This document shows, piece after piece, positions 33,713 through 43,498 of a stretch of DNA of 64,000 bases. The translations under genes and the position numbers were made by a program. Position 1 is the stretch's first letter, and every line of letters starts with the position of its first letter. This stretch comes from Lithobates sylvaticus (Eukaryota > Chordata > Amphibia > Anura > Ranidae), in the NCBI GenBank assembly GCA_028564925.1, contig CM053033.1, positions 201,326,066-201,390,065 on the forward strand. Reading direction: 5' to 3'. The notes under the pieces were generated by a model. The model worked only from the letters and a program-made list of their open reading frames with translations, made no database searches and had not been told where the DNA came from.

Positions 33713-34608
33713 TTATTTACTAAAGTCCCACAAAAAGTATTTCACGAGAAGAAGTGCAATAGGAGAACATAGAAAACAGACCAACAGAAAAGCAAACAAT
33801 ACGAAAAACACATTTTTAAGGTAAAAATAAATGTATTTATTTGGTAAAAATAAAGTAATTTTTAAGGGTCTGCTGCCATTGCAATGGCCCCCATTAAAAT
33901 AGGTGACATATCTGTCCCGCACTTGCTGTGCTGATTGGGGGGCCAAGCCAAGACGGCTATGATCCAGCCCTGTCATCTCGGGGTCAACTCCGGCCTCAGG
34001 TCCAATAGGTAGCATGTAGCTGGCCGAATGCTTGCGTAGATAATTATGCAGTACGCAGCAGCTCAGAACAATTGTGCTCAGTTTGTACTCTGCCAGATGT
34101 AGAGAAGTTAAAAACAAACGGAAACGGTTGGCCATAATGCCGAAGGCATTTTCAACCACCCTTCTTGCTTTGGCCAACCGAAAATTAAAAACCCTCCTCT
34201 CAGGGGTGAGGGATCTTTGGGGAAATGGCCTCATCAGGTGTTCACCCAGACCAAACGCCTTGTCTGCAATAAAAACAAAGGGGAGTCCCTCCACATTCTC
34301 CCATGTGGGGGCAGCTCCAGGCCACCAGTCTGGAGACGACGGCAGAACTCCGTCTGGTTAAAGACTCCTCCATCAGACATCCGGCCGTTTTTCCCCACAT
34401 TTACATAAAGGAAGTCATATTGTGCCGACACCACCGCCATCAACACAATACTATTGAACCCCTTATAGTTCCAATAGTAAGACCCCGAATGGGGTGGGGG
34501 CACAATTCTGACATGTTTGCCATCAATCGCCCCTCCGCAGTTGGGAAAGTCCCAACGGGCAGCAAACTGGGAAGCCACAGTCTGCCATTCCTGTGGCGTG
34601 AAAGGACA
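33713..34608 (-). pseudogene. Harbinger transposase (HARBI1-like), catalytic exon
   Basis: The exon begins after a - strand acceptor (GACTCCACAG) with CPFTPQEWQTVASQFAARW. It contains the DDE nuclease core: CGGAIDGKHVRIVPP (first Asp), FIADKAFGLGEHLMRPFP (second Asp) and ARRVVENAFGIMANRFR (Glu). A conserved CCVLHNYLRKHS follows. The frame changes at about 34,300, between the QTGGLELPP part and the EGLPFVFIADK part, so it is not an intact gene. The end after YVTYFNGG runs into low-complexity sequence; the true C-terminus is uncertain. The enzyme cuts and joins the transposon ends at TWA targets. Confidence 0.88.
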
Positions 34609-34837
34609 CTGTGGAGTCAAACAGAAAGATACAATTATAAGTAAATACAAGCCAAAACCCAAAACTAAATCCAAGAAATTAACAAACAATTTTGAGCAAC
34701 ATATGTATTTTTTTAAGTAGTCCTTTAAAAAATATAAAATCTGAAAGATAAGGGCCAATTCTCTGATTGATGACCCCTCTGATGGCCCAGAGAAGATAAT
34801 AATGGGGATGTGGGTGGGGAGTAATTAATTCTAAAAG

Positions 34838-35105
34838 GCCACACAGTACACATGAACAGAATTTAACCAGGTGGGGGGGGGGGGGGATTAATTATAAGGC
34901 CACACAGTACACATGAACAGAATTTAACCAGGTGGGGGGGGGGGGGGGATTAATTATAAGGCCACACAGTACACATGAACAGAATTTAACCAGGTGGGGG
35001 GGGGGAATTAATTATAAGGCCACACAGTACACATGAACTGAATTTAACAAGGTGGGGGGGGGGATTAATTATAAGGCCACACAGTACACATGAACAGAAT
35101 TTTAA
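34838..35105. repeat. Tandem repeat, ~62-bp unit with G-runs, ~4-5 copies
   Basis: The unit is GGCCACACAGTACACATGAA, then CAGAATTTAACCAGGT, a run of 9-14 G, and ATTAATTATAA. It lies in the intron between the two transposase exons. Confidence 0.95.
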
Positions 35106-35452
35106 AAAGAGGGGCAAGGGGGTGAAGGGGGGGGTGAGGAAAGCAGTACAATGGAGCTGTTAAGATACATTTTAGTTATAATAAAGGGACTAGGCTATGG
35201 GTGTTTATGGGCCCAAGATTCCATGCTGGGGAGGTTGGTGCAAGCAAATATGCATGTAGGCCACTAAAGAAGAAATTCCAAAGCAATTTCTAAGTGAACC
35301 GCCCAAAAAAACAATAATACAATTTCTAAATGCATGCATGAATAGGGGACATTCATAGAATAGTCCTATCATGGTAATGAGCTAATGATGAAATTAATGC
35401 ACTACATTAGCAAACATACAAGACATATGTAATTTTAAAGGAGAAAACTTAC

Positions 35453-35908
35453 CTTAATGTATTCCTCCTGCAGGACGTGAATAATGGCAGAACAGGTCTC
35501 TGGAATAATGATCCCCAGAGCCTGGGGGGAGATGCCTGTCGTGAACTTGAGGTCCTGCAAGCTTCTCCCCGTCGCCAAGTAACGCAACGTGGCGACTAGC
35601 CTCTGCTCCGCAGTGATGGCTTGCCACATGCAGGTATTCTGCCTGCTGATAAAAGGGGACAGCGAAGCCAACAGGCGGTGAAAAATGGGGTCCGTCATCC
35701 TGAGATAATTCCTGAAATCATCAGGATTATTCTCACAGATCTCACGGAGCAAAGGCATATGTGAGAATTGGCCACGCTGGCGCAGCCAATTCTTGGTCCA
35801 TGAACTCCTCCTCACCCTGTTCATGGACTGGACTTGGGCCAAAGTGTTAACCGCAACACAGAGCCCCTGCACAGCACGAACTCGTTCCCGAGTACGTCCA
35901 CACTCCAT
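35453..35908 (-). CDS. Harbinger transposase, N-terminal exon
   Basis: The Met at 35,908 starts MECGRTRERVRAVQGLCVAV. The basic NRVRRSSWTKNWLRQRGQFS and the family-typical DDFRNYLRMTDPIFHRLLAS, then AITAEQRLVATLRYLATGRS and LQDLKFTTGISPQALGIIIP follow. This is the DNA-binding N-terminal half of HARBI1-type proteins. It ends at a good donor (CATTAAG|GTAAGT), and the next exon is at 34,608. No disabling change was seen in this exon, although the gene as a whole is broken in the next one. Confidence 0.85.
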
Positions 35909-37301
35909 GGCTTCAAAACGGTCAGCTGATCAAACATAAAACTTAACAGAACGCACTGAAGAACAGCAAGGCCTATGAAGAACGACCTGAAAAACAGGAG
36001 CGAGCGGACCAGAACGGCCTGAGAACAGGTACGAACTGATCCACACGCACTGAAAGACAGATACAAACCTCACAAGCACAAACTGAACGGCAGAAAACGA
36101 GCGAATTAAGCAGAAGTCTGAGAAGCGCAAATCGGTTCTAACCAAACATCAACTAACACGAGATACACACGAGATTAGTTAACGGTGCCCAAAGGGTGTC
36201 GTTTTGGATCTTGAGCTTCCTTTTTATAGTCCCGTCGTATGTGCTGTAAGTCACTGCGTGAACCGCCGGACTTTTAGCGTGATCGTGTGTGGTCAAGTCC
36301 GTTCGCTTTCAAGTCCGCCGAAGCCCAGCTGGAAAGTCCAGCGGATTGTCTGCTGGACTAGGTCCGGCGGACAAAGTCCTTTCGTGTGTATGCGGCATTA
36401 CAAGTCACATGACACCGGGGAGGGAAAATGGCTAATTTGGCCCAATTTGGACCTTTTCACTTAGGGGTGTACTCACTTTTGTTGCCAGTGGTTTAGACAT
36501 TAATGGCTGTGTGTTGAGTTATTTTGAGGGGACAGCAAATTGACAGAGTTATACAAGCTGTACACTCACTACTTTACATTTTAGAAAAGTGTAATTTCTT
36601 CAGTGTTGTCACATGAAAAGATATAATTAAAATATTTACAAATATGTGAGGGGTGCACTCACTTTGTGAAATACTTTATGTCCGTGATCATCTGCGCACA
36701 TCTGTACATGATGATCTGCGTACATCTGTCCGTGATCACACAAACCAATTATTATACACTTATCTGGATTTTTTTATCCAAAGACATGTAGCAGAATACA
36801 TTTTGGCCTAAATATATGACAACATTTTATTTTATTGGATTTTTTTTTAAAACAAGTAGAAAATATATATTTTTTTCTAAATTTTCGCGCTTTTTTTCCG
36901 CTTATATCGCAAAAAAAAAAAAAAATCAAGTGGTGAATAAATACCACCAAAAGAAAGCTCTATTTGTGTGAACAAAATGATAAAAATGTCATTAGGGTAC
37001 AGTGTAGCATGATCGCGCAATTCTCGCTGAAAGTGCGAGAGCACGGAAAGCTGAAAAACGGTCTGGGAAGGAAGGGGGTGAAAGTGCCCAGTATTGAAGT
37101 GGTTAAAGGGATAATGTAAAAAAAATAAAAATAAAAAAATAAACATAAAAAGGAAAAAAATACATTTAAAGCACCCCATCCCTCTGTCAGGGTTTTTTGT
37201 CTGCACAGAGCTGCACTAGCTAAACAGATTTTAGCTGATTCAAGTCAGATAAGTAAAATATTTATTCGGAAGGTCATTAAAAAGATTAGCCTCTCACTTA
37301 C

Positions 37302-37455
37302 CATAACTGACTGGTGGAGGTAGATCAGGAGCACCCTCATTTTTCTCGTACTCCTCCAACTTCTTACGCAGAAAAGCAATTTCCCGCCTCACGGCCAAAA
37401 CTTTGTTCTTGTCGTATGACTCCAGCTGGCTCACCATAACTGAGATGTTGTGGAT
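37302..37455 (-). CDS. OLFM4: Olfactomedin-4-like, exon before the olfactomedin domain
   Basis: A 154-bp exon between acceptor CTTCTCCCAG and donor GTAAGT on the - strand. It reads IHNISVMVSQLESYDKNKVL, then AVRREIAFLRKKLEEYEKNE and GAPDLPPPVSY plus one base of a Gly codon. The heptad-like spacing of hydrophobic residues is the end of the coiled coil, and the Pro-rich tail is the hinge to the beta-propeller. It matches human OLFM4 (YDKNNVLAIRREIVALKTKL region, from memory). The phase fits the olfactomedin-domain exon at 17,788, 19.5 kb away across the transposon nest. Confidence 0.9.
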
Positions 37456-37882
37456 CTGGGAGAAGAAGAAAGCAAGAAAGAAAGGAGATATATTATATAA
37501 AAAATTAATTAAAACCAGCACAGTAAGGCATAAGAGGATAGAAGCAGAAAAAGGGAAGAAATGACACTTATTCAGGAGTATGGATTGCTGCTCACCCCTT
37601 GAGAGTAGACTAAAAAAGAGAAGTTTTCCCCCCCAGAGAGGGAAGTGGGGTTTTTAGGCAGCACAGTATGTAAAGTGGGATAATTGACACGACATAAGTC
37701 AAAGATAAAAGAATAAATGTTTTATTGTATTGACACCACTGTGACAATAAGTTTAAAAGACATGAGCCTCACTTCAAGAATGCCATACAACGATCATATA
37801 ATAAAACATACAGTGTTACATGGACAAGCAGTGCTTTTCACAGTATCATATTTGCTGAAAGCAAAAAGGAAACAAAAAGTAG

Positions 37883-37931
37883 AACCTGACGCGTTTCAAC
37901 TATTATCTGTATAAGTCTTCTTCAGAGGATT
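37883..37931 (-). ncRNA. Hammerhead-ribozyme-like motif, left arm
   Basis: On the - strand the order is CTGAAGA, a weak stem (GACT/AGTT), GAAA, CGCG, TC, with a three-pair stem I (CCT/AGG). This is the hammerhead core order (CUGANGA, stem II, GAAA, stem III, UH). One extra A separates CTGAAGA from stem II, so activity is doubtful. It is the mirror copy of 38,970-39,018. Confidence 0.4.
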
Positions 37932-38969
37932 ACTTTTTTAGAAAAGATGTCTTTGTCTGCTGGGATATAAAACATAATGATATAACATGCTTGTAAGCAT
38001 GGAGTAAATGCAGTCATCTCTTGGTAACTATACATGGTAAATACTAGCATCAACCATTATAATGGAGCTTTATATATTTACCCAAGTCTGTGTGATTGAT
38101 ATTATGGACTTCTTTACTTGAGGGTCTTTCTAAAATGATTCTCCTTCTCCATGCGGCTCCGAGGCGCTTCCCCACCGGTCGGGGCGAACCAGGCAACAAA
38201 TTTCCGGGCGCAGGGCTTGCAGGGGGTCACACAGGTTTTGACCAGCCGCAGCCGATTGAGTCGGGTGGCGTTCGGGACAGGGGGAAGGGGGATAGAACCC
38301 AATTCCTGCATCGATAGTCCAAAAGAGGGAGAGGGTTGAAAGAATATTGTTCTGATTCTAATGTATAGATTATTTATCTTTTTTGTACATCATATGGACG
38401 TCATATTAGGACGTCTTATTGGAAGACCTGTCCCTCATACAGATAGTGTATGACCTATCTGTATGAGGGACAGGTCTTCCAATAAGACGTCCTAATATGA
38501 CGTCCATATGATGTACAAAAAAGATAAATAATCTATACATTAGAATCAGAACAATATTCTTTCAACCCTCTCCCTCTTTTGGACTATCGATGCAGGAATT
38601 GGGTTCTATCCCCCTTCCCCCTGTCCCGAACGCCACCCGACTCAATCGGCTGCGGCTGGTCAAAACCTGTGTGACCCCCTGCAAGCCCTGCGCCCGGAAA
38701 TTTGTTGCCTGGTTCGCCCCGACCGGTGGGGAAGCGCCTCGGAGCCGCATGGAGAAGGAGAATCATTTTAGAAAGACCCTCAAGTAAAGAAGTCCATAAT
38801 ATCAATCACACAGACTTGGGTAAATATATAAAGCTCCATTATAATGGTTGATGCTAGTATTTACCATGTATAGTTACCAAGAGATGACTGCATTTACTCC
38901 ATGCTTACAAGCATGTTATATCATTATATTTTATATCCCAGCAGACAAAGACATCTTTTCTAAAAAAGT

Positions 38970-39018
38970 AATCCTCTGAAGAAGACTTATACAGATAATA
39001 GTTGAAACGCGTCAGGTT
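38970..39018 (+). ncRNA. Hammerhead-ribozyme-like motif, right arm
   Basis: CTGAAGA at about 38,976, GAAA at about 39,004 and the CGCGTC cleavage region appear in core order on the + strand, identical to the left-arm copy. ACGCGT is self-complementary, the arrangement used by short-stem-III hammerheads that fold as dimers. Confidence 0.4.
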
Positions 39019-39372
39019 CTACTTTTTGTTTCCTTTTTGCTTTCAGCAAATATGATACTGTGAAAAGCACTGCTTGTCCATGTAACACTGTATGTTTTAT
39101 TATATGATCGTTGTATGGCATTCTTGAAGTGAGGCTCATGTCTTTTAAACTTATTGTCACAGTGGTGTCAATACAATAAAACATTTATTCTTTTATCTTT
39201 GACTTATGTCGTGTCAATTATCCCACTTTACATACTGTGCTGCCTAAAAACCCCACTTCCCTGTCTGGGGGGGAAAACTTCTCTTTTTAAGAGGATAGAA
39301 GAACCATAGAGACAGAATGAAAGGATAAAAAAAGGGTGAACAAGAACATACGTAGAGACATTTAAAAACTTA

Positions 39373-39936
39373 GACCCCTTTCATACTGGAGGCCTGTAAA
39401 ATAGCGCCTGTAAAGTGCCTGAAAAAAGCCTCAGCTGCAATGCCAGTGTGAAAGCCTGAGTGCTTTCACACTGGGGCGCTGCGCTGGCAGGATGTCAAAA
39501 AAAGTTGGTGAATAAACCACTCTTTAAGCACCCTTGAAATCAATGGGCAGCGCCACTGAACGGGTGTTTTTAACCCTTTTTCAGCAGCTAGTGGGGATTA
39601 AAAGTGCTGCAAAAACGATGGCAAAGCGCCGCTGGCAGTGTGAAAGTAACCTTATTGACAATGGCAAAAAAGGCTGGGTTCACACTGTCTTTGGGTGCGT
39701 CTCACAGCAGGGTCCGGTGCATCCCTGTTCTCTGTTTCAGAGACGAATCAGGCACAATTTTTTTTGAATTCGCACCTAAAACAAAGCCAAAGATGCACAG
39801 GACCCTTGTGCTATCTGCTCCGCAGCTGCCGCGGAGATGTGTGAACCGGCTTCATTGAGAGCTGGTCACAGTCTCCTGTCATGCGAATTGGATGCAGAAA
39901 AATCAACATCCAATTCCTATCAGTGTGAACCCAGCC
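39373..39936. repeat. Two adjacent fold-back MITEs
   Basis: The first (about 39,373-39,652) starts ACCCCTTTCATACTGG and ends CAGTGTGAAAGTAACC. The second (39,672-39,936) starts GGCTGGGTTCACACTG and ends CAGTGTGAACCCAGCC, an exact inverted pair. The tandem duplication of the olfactomedin exons begins inside the second one, at about 39,906. Confidence 0.75.
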
Positions 39937-40255
39937 TAAAGGAAACATGGGATTTGCATTTATAGGCCACTGACATGCCAATCTACTTACCCTCCAGAGT
40001 GGCAGTTCTCTCTCTTCCCTTCATCCAATGGTCCAGTGCTGGGTGCTTGAACGGGCAATGGCCTGGGCCGAAGGAATGAACATGGGGCCAGGCAGAGTCC
40101 TTAGCCCCATATAAGCTTCAATGTCGAGTTTACAGAGTATTTTTTTCTCTCACAAAGCAATATGAGTTAAAGTTGTGGGAAATGCAGGCCATTAAGTGAA
40201 CATGTTTGTTTGCTCTGTATACTCTGAATTAAACACTTGTTACCTGAGGCTATGT

Positions 40256-40391
40256 CAGTGATGGTGAACCTTGGCACCCCAGATGTTTTGGAACTACATT
40301 TCCCATGATGCTCATGCATTCTGCAGTGTAGTTGAGCATCATGGGAAATGTAGTTCCAAAACATCTGGGGAGCCAAGGTTCACCATCACTG
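40256..40391. mobile_element. 136-bp palindromic MITE, hAT-like
   Basis: The arms CAGTGATGGTGAACCTTGGC and GCCAAGGTTCACCATCACTG are exact inverses, and the rest folds almost fully. It is flanked by GGCTATGT and GGCTAGGT, an 8-bp target duplication with one change. Copy B (about 48,950) has the uninterrupted site CTGAGGCTAGGTTATG. Confidence 0.92.
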
Positions 40392-41384
40392 GGCTAGGTT
40401 ATGTACAAGTCTTTGCATATTTTTACTCAATGTTTCAAATTTGGGGGAAAAAAACAACAAAGTGGATTTTGATCAATAATTAAGGTAGAATTGTGTCTTA
40501 CGATCGTAAATTATTGATCACGTCCCTGTTTCCACCATGTAATCTCATAATCTGATTGATTGAAATATGATCATATTAATGAACAAAATATCTCAGTGCT
40601 GCCAATTGATGCAAAACAATTGATAATTTTCCACCCTGGCTAATTGACTACATTGGACGAAATCTAATTGAAAGGTAATCTAAGAAAAGTTATGGCCTTT
40701 AGATTGCTTGCAGATTTGATCATTTTAATTGAATTGCACATTGATCGGATAAACAAATCAATAGGTTTGTGGCCACCATGAGAGAGATCCTGCTCGCAGC
40801 GTGTCTCAGTGACCACATTGGGAAATCTCAAAGGAAACACAGACAATATAATCCAGACAGAAGTTCTGATCTTTCCCTCTACCCGAAACAAAAAAGAAGT
40901 CAGGTTTCAACAGATTAAAGAGGAACTGCAGTCTGCTCACATAATTTGTAATAAAAACATCTTTGCCATTCTGAATCTTCCCTCCGACCACTTTGCATAT
41001 TATTTTATATATGTAATTCTGTACTTGCCAAATATGCTGCAGAAATCTCCCTCTACTAAGTCTGGCTGCATCCATTTTAACTGTGGGCAGTTAAAACTGC
41101 TGCCTGTTCACTTCCTGGATTTACACAGACACACAGAGGCACACCTCCAGCTCTGCAGCTCTCATTGGCCCTCTTATGACTCATCCCTACTCCCTTTCTG
41201 GCAAACTTTCAGGAAAGTACGAGAGAAAGCTGTGCATGATGTTATAAGCCTAGGCTAATGACCAGACAAGAAACAGGAAGGGGGCTGTATAAGGTATTTA
41301 CTAGTAGAAATCCAAGGTAAAACAACAAGGGCAGAAGATTTAATAGATGGAAAGTTGAAAAAAATTACTGAAGGTCCGCTATAG

Positions 41385-41696
41385 CCTCCCTGGCGGTATG
41401 ATTATGTCAGATTTTTGCGTCTCAAATCGGTACAATTGTTTTGCATTGAAATTTGGCGTTTGTATTGTAGTCCTGTAATTCTTAGCAATAACACACTTAA
41501 ATCTGTCCAAACAAGAGTCTAGTAGATATCCCGGGTATGATAAAGTTTGAAACGCAAAATCATAAATTATAATATAATAAATAACTTTAAATAATAAAAA
41601 AATATATATATAATAATAATAAAATGAATTTCCCCACGATTCACTATCACTCTGTTTCTCCCGAGCCACACTCGGGAAAACCAACAGGGAGGTTAA
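41385..41696. mobile_element. TTAA-family MITE in copy A
   Basis: The start is CCTCCCTGGCGGTATGATTA and the end is CAGGGAGGTTAA, the same termini as the element at 7,092-7,901. The left TTAA has decayed to TATAG. A partner copy is at 60,008-60,319, so it predates the duplication. Confidence 0.8.
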
Positions 41697-41748
41697 GGAT
41701 TGTATATTTTAAAAATGCAGCTGAAAAACATAACAATTGTTAGCTTAC

Positions 41749-41961
41749 CTCCACAAAGAGTGAGTCCACCAAGGTGCTGGACCCATTGATGGACTGTTTG
41801 AGCCCGATCACCAACGACTCCATTTCTCGGATCTCCAGTTTAAGTAACTCAAACTCCAGTTCAGTGTAAGAGATGCCACCCTGCTCAACAATCTCCACAC
41901 GCTGAGTCAGGTTCTTCAGCTTTTGTGCGTACTCAGTCAATGTGGCTTGATAATTTTGTAT
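41749..41961 (-). CDS. OLFM4: Olfactomedin-4-like coiled-coil exon 3A
   Basis: A 213-bp exon (71 codons, phase 0 at both ends) between acceptor TTCTTCCCTAG and donor GTAAGC on the - strand. It reads IQNYQATLTEYAQKLKNLTQ, then RVEIVEQGGISYTELEFELL and KLEIREMESLVIGLKQSING, ending SSTLVDSLFVE. The SYTELxFEL, KxExxEME and GSSxxVD motifs match human OLFM4 (SYTELDFELIKVEVKEMEKL, from memory). The regular hydrophobic spacing indicates a coiled coil that drives oligomerisation; NGS and NLT are potential N-glycosylation sites. A second intact copy is at 60,373-60,585, with four base differences. Confidence 0.92.
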
Positions 41962-42441
41962 CTAGGGAAGAAAAATAGTCAGTATTTGCTCTGTATAACT
42001 GAAGATAGAACTTTCTAGAAAGAAACGTTAAAAAAAAGGACAATCAGTTTTATTAAAGTATCATTAAATTGATTGTAAGAGCTCATTTTTTTCATTAAAA
42101 CAACAAACATGTAATATTTACCCGCTCTATGCAATGGTTTTGCAAAGAGCAGCCCTGATCCTCCTGGCGCTCCTGGTTTCTTCACCCCGCTGACTGCCCC
42201 ATAGCAAGCTGCTTGCTATGAGAGCACTTGTGTGGGCTTGCTCCCGAGCCCCGCTCTGTGTGTCAATGGCCTTGGCTCCGCCCCACCCCTCGCTCCCTCC
42301 TCACTGGCTGTGATTGACAACACCAGCAGCCAATGGCTCTTGCTGCTGTCTCTGAGCCAATGAGGAGGGAGAGAGCCGAGAGAGCCACTGCTCTCATGCA
42401 CATCACTGGATGGAGATTGGGCTCAAGTAAATATAAGGGGG

Positions 42442-42889
42442 AAAATTGTTTGGGGATCTGGTTCCCAACCCAGAGCACCCAAGGGACAGGGGGAGCTAGT
42501 GGACTATTGCGGTACTTGGTACAATGATTAAATCAAGATATAGACAGATGTAAAAAGTTTTTACAATATTTATTATAAAAAACAGAAAAAGAAAAAGACA
42601 AAATCTAAACACAACATATATACTAAAAACCGTACATATAGTGGATGATTTCAATATTTCATTTTTTGACTAGTTTCGCCACATAGTGGCTTCTTCAGGA
42701 AATATACATCTGGAAAACAAATTCACAGATATATTACATAACAGAAAATCATGGCAAACATGTAAAAAAGCACTGTATGTGCATCGGGAGCAGATAAGAT
42801 CAATGTATGCATATATTTTTAGTCTCTTACCCAACTAAGGTATAATGATATAATCTTTCTGTATTTTGTGGAGAGGCCCCACACATTTC
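42442..42889 (-). mobile_element. 448-bp retroelement insertion with a hammerhead-like motif
   Basis: TAAATATAAGGGGG (14 bp) is at 42,428-42,441 and 42,890-42,903. Copy B has the empty site, CTCAAGTAAATATAAGGGGG, continuing directly into GCTGGAGGGGGAGC at about 61,046. The insert is non-coding and carries a hammerhead-like motif on the - strand. Size, long target duplication and ribozyme motif suggest a non-autonomous Penelope derivative or a retrozyme-like element. Confidence 0.85.
42648..42712 (-). ncRNA. Hammerhead-ribozyme-like motif in the 448-bp insertion
   Basis: The - strand reads CTGAAGA, then a perfect five-pair hairpin GCCAC-TAT-GTGGC, then GAAA, CTAG and TC. Outer strands ATATTTC and GAAATAT form a seven-pair distal stem I across an internal loop. 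All core elements are in hammerhead order. The oddity, shared by the other copies, is one extra nucleotide between CTGAAGA and stem II, which would weaken or abolish cleavage in the standard fold. Confidence 0.5.
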
Positions 42890-42933
42890 TAAATATAAGG
42901 GGGGCTGGAGGGGGAGCTGCAAGCAGAAGGTTT

Positions 42934-43498
42934 TTAAAGCGGGACTCCACTGCCCCTGGCTTTTTTTAAAAGTCCTTAATAAAGAATATATTTTGTCATT
43001 TATTAACTCACCAGTCCGGGTTGTAGCAGTTGTGCCTTTCATTTTTTCTATAAAAAAGTCACTTTATAAAAAAGCTGGTTCGGTTCTCCATCTTGCCTGT
43101 GGGCGAGTGAAACCTCCAGGCGTTCTCTTCCTGGATTTCACTGACGCCCATTCATTGTAATCTCATGCATGCGCTGTCAACAGCTCCTGTTGCCATCACA
43201 ACGGCGGCGGCGGCGTCAAAAGTCCCGCAAGTCTCGCGCGATCTCGGGCCAGGCAGCCGCACTGACTCCTGGGAGCTATGACACAAGTTCCCAGGAGACA
43301 GTGCGGGCTAGGGGATATTACGTAATAGCCGTAATATTCCCGCCCATATCCGAGGGACCGAGAACCAGGAAGCGATGGATGGCAAGAAGAAGAACAACTA
43401 AAGGTAAGTAAAAAAAAAAAAAACTGCCGTTTCGGATCGAGGAAGGTGAGTATTATTTTTTATATATAGGTCTTAAAAACGGGTGGCGCTCCGCTTTA
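42934..43498. mobile_element. TTAA-flanked MITE in copy A
   Basis: TTAA is at 42,934-42,937 and 43,495-43,498. The ends are TTAAAGCGGGACTCCACTGC and, from the right, TTAAAGCGGAGCGCCACCCG. It is present in both duplicates (61,096-61,654), so it is older than the duplication. It includes a (GGC)n stretch that is longer here than in copy B. Confidence 0.8.

Larger units (their letters stand above)
24305..36397. mobile_element. PIF/Harbinger element with three genes, heavily interrupted
   Basis: TTA is duplicated at 24,302-24,304 and 36,398-36,400. The termini are TGCCGTGTACACACGAAGGG and, from the right, TGCCGCATACACACGAAAGG, with repeated (T)CCGGCGGAC motifs inside both ends. TWA duplication and a HARBI1-like nuclease define the superfamily. 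It carries a Myb/SANT gene (+, 32.25 kb), a MADF-type gene (-, 31.2 kb leftwards) and a DDE transposase gene (-, 35.9-33.7 kb). Later insertions are a hAT-like element (27,449-29,291), a TTAA element (29,601-30,527), an L2-type tail and several satellites. It landed in the Tc1 element. Confidence 0.9.
21841..36678 (-). mobile_element. Tc1/mariner element, split by LINE and Harbinger insertions
   Basis: TA target duplications flank CAGTATCTCACAAAAGTGAG at 21,843 and its inverted counterpart (reading AAGTATTTCACAAAGTGAG from the right) ending at 36,676. Its DNA is present at 21,841-22,925, about 24,289-24,304 and 36,398-36,678. The right part (CACATGACACCGGGGAGGGA, then GGTGTACTCACTTTTGTTGC) is standard Tc1 5' sequence. 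The transposase reads on the - strand. Two later elements sit inside it: an L1-type fragment and a 12-kb Harbinger. Confidence 0.9.
18587..37106. mobile_element. TTAA-type element split by a nest of later insertions
   Basis: The left end begins AACCACTTCCCACCTGG at 18,587, without an intact TTAA. The right end closes with GTATTGAAGTGGTTAA at 37,106, preceded by a CGAGAGCACGGAAAGCTGAA stretch that also precedes the end of the TTAA element at 57,284. Between them lie a hAT-like element (19,034-21,765) and a Tc1 element (21,841-36,678). The element's own sequence is only about 18.6-19.0, 21.77-21.84 and 36.68-37.1 kb. Host-side fragments on both sides of the Tc1 share a TGATCATCTGC(A/G)CACA motif, which supports continuity. 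It fills the last intron of the olfactomedin-4-like gene. Confidence 0.65.
37545..39287. mobile_element. 1.7-kb palindromic retroelement insertion, Penelope-like architecture
   Basis: TAAGAGGATAGAAG (14 bp) is duplicated at 37,531-37,544 and 39,288-39,301. The insert has about 69 unique bases at its left end, then two arms of about 833 bp (37,614-38,446 and 38,455-39,287) that are almost perfect reverse complements around an 8-base loop. Very few differences were noticed between the arms. Each arm carries a hammerhead-like motif and a mirrored ~65-codon open frame with no known family. The layout of a short outside extension plus inverted terminal repeats matches the ends of the Penelope-like element at 49,656-59,710, with no coding region left. 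Confidence 0.75.

Noticed and set aside
38114-38787. Mirrored 65-codon frames with a TCVTPCKPCARKF stretch as a possible gene
   Set aside because: The frames exist because the arms are palindromic. No family was recognised and there is no codon evidence; left as unexplained content of the element.
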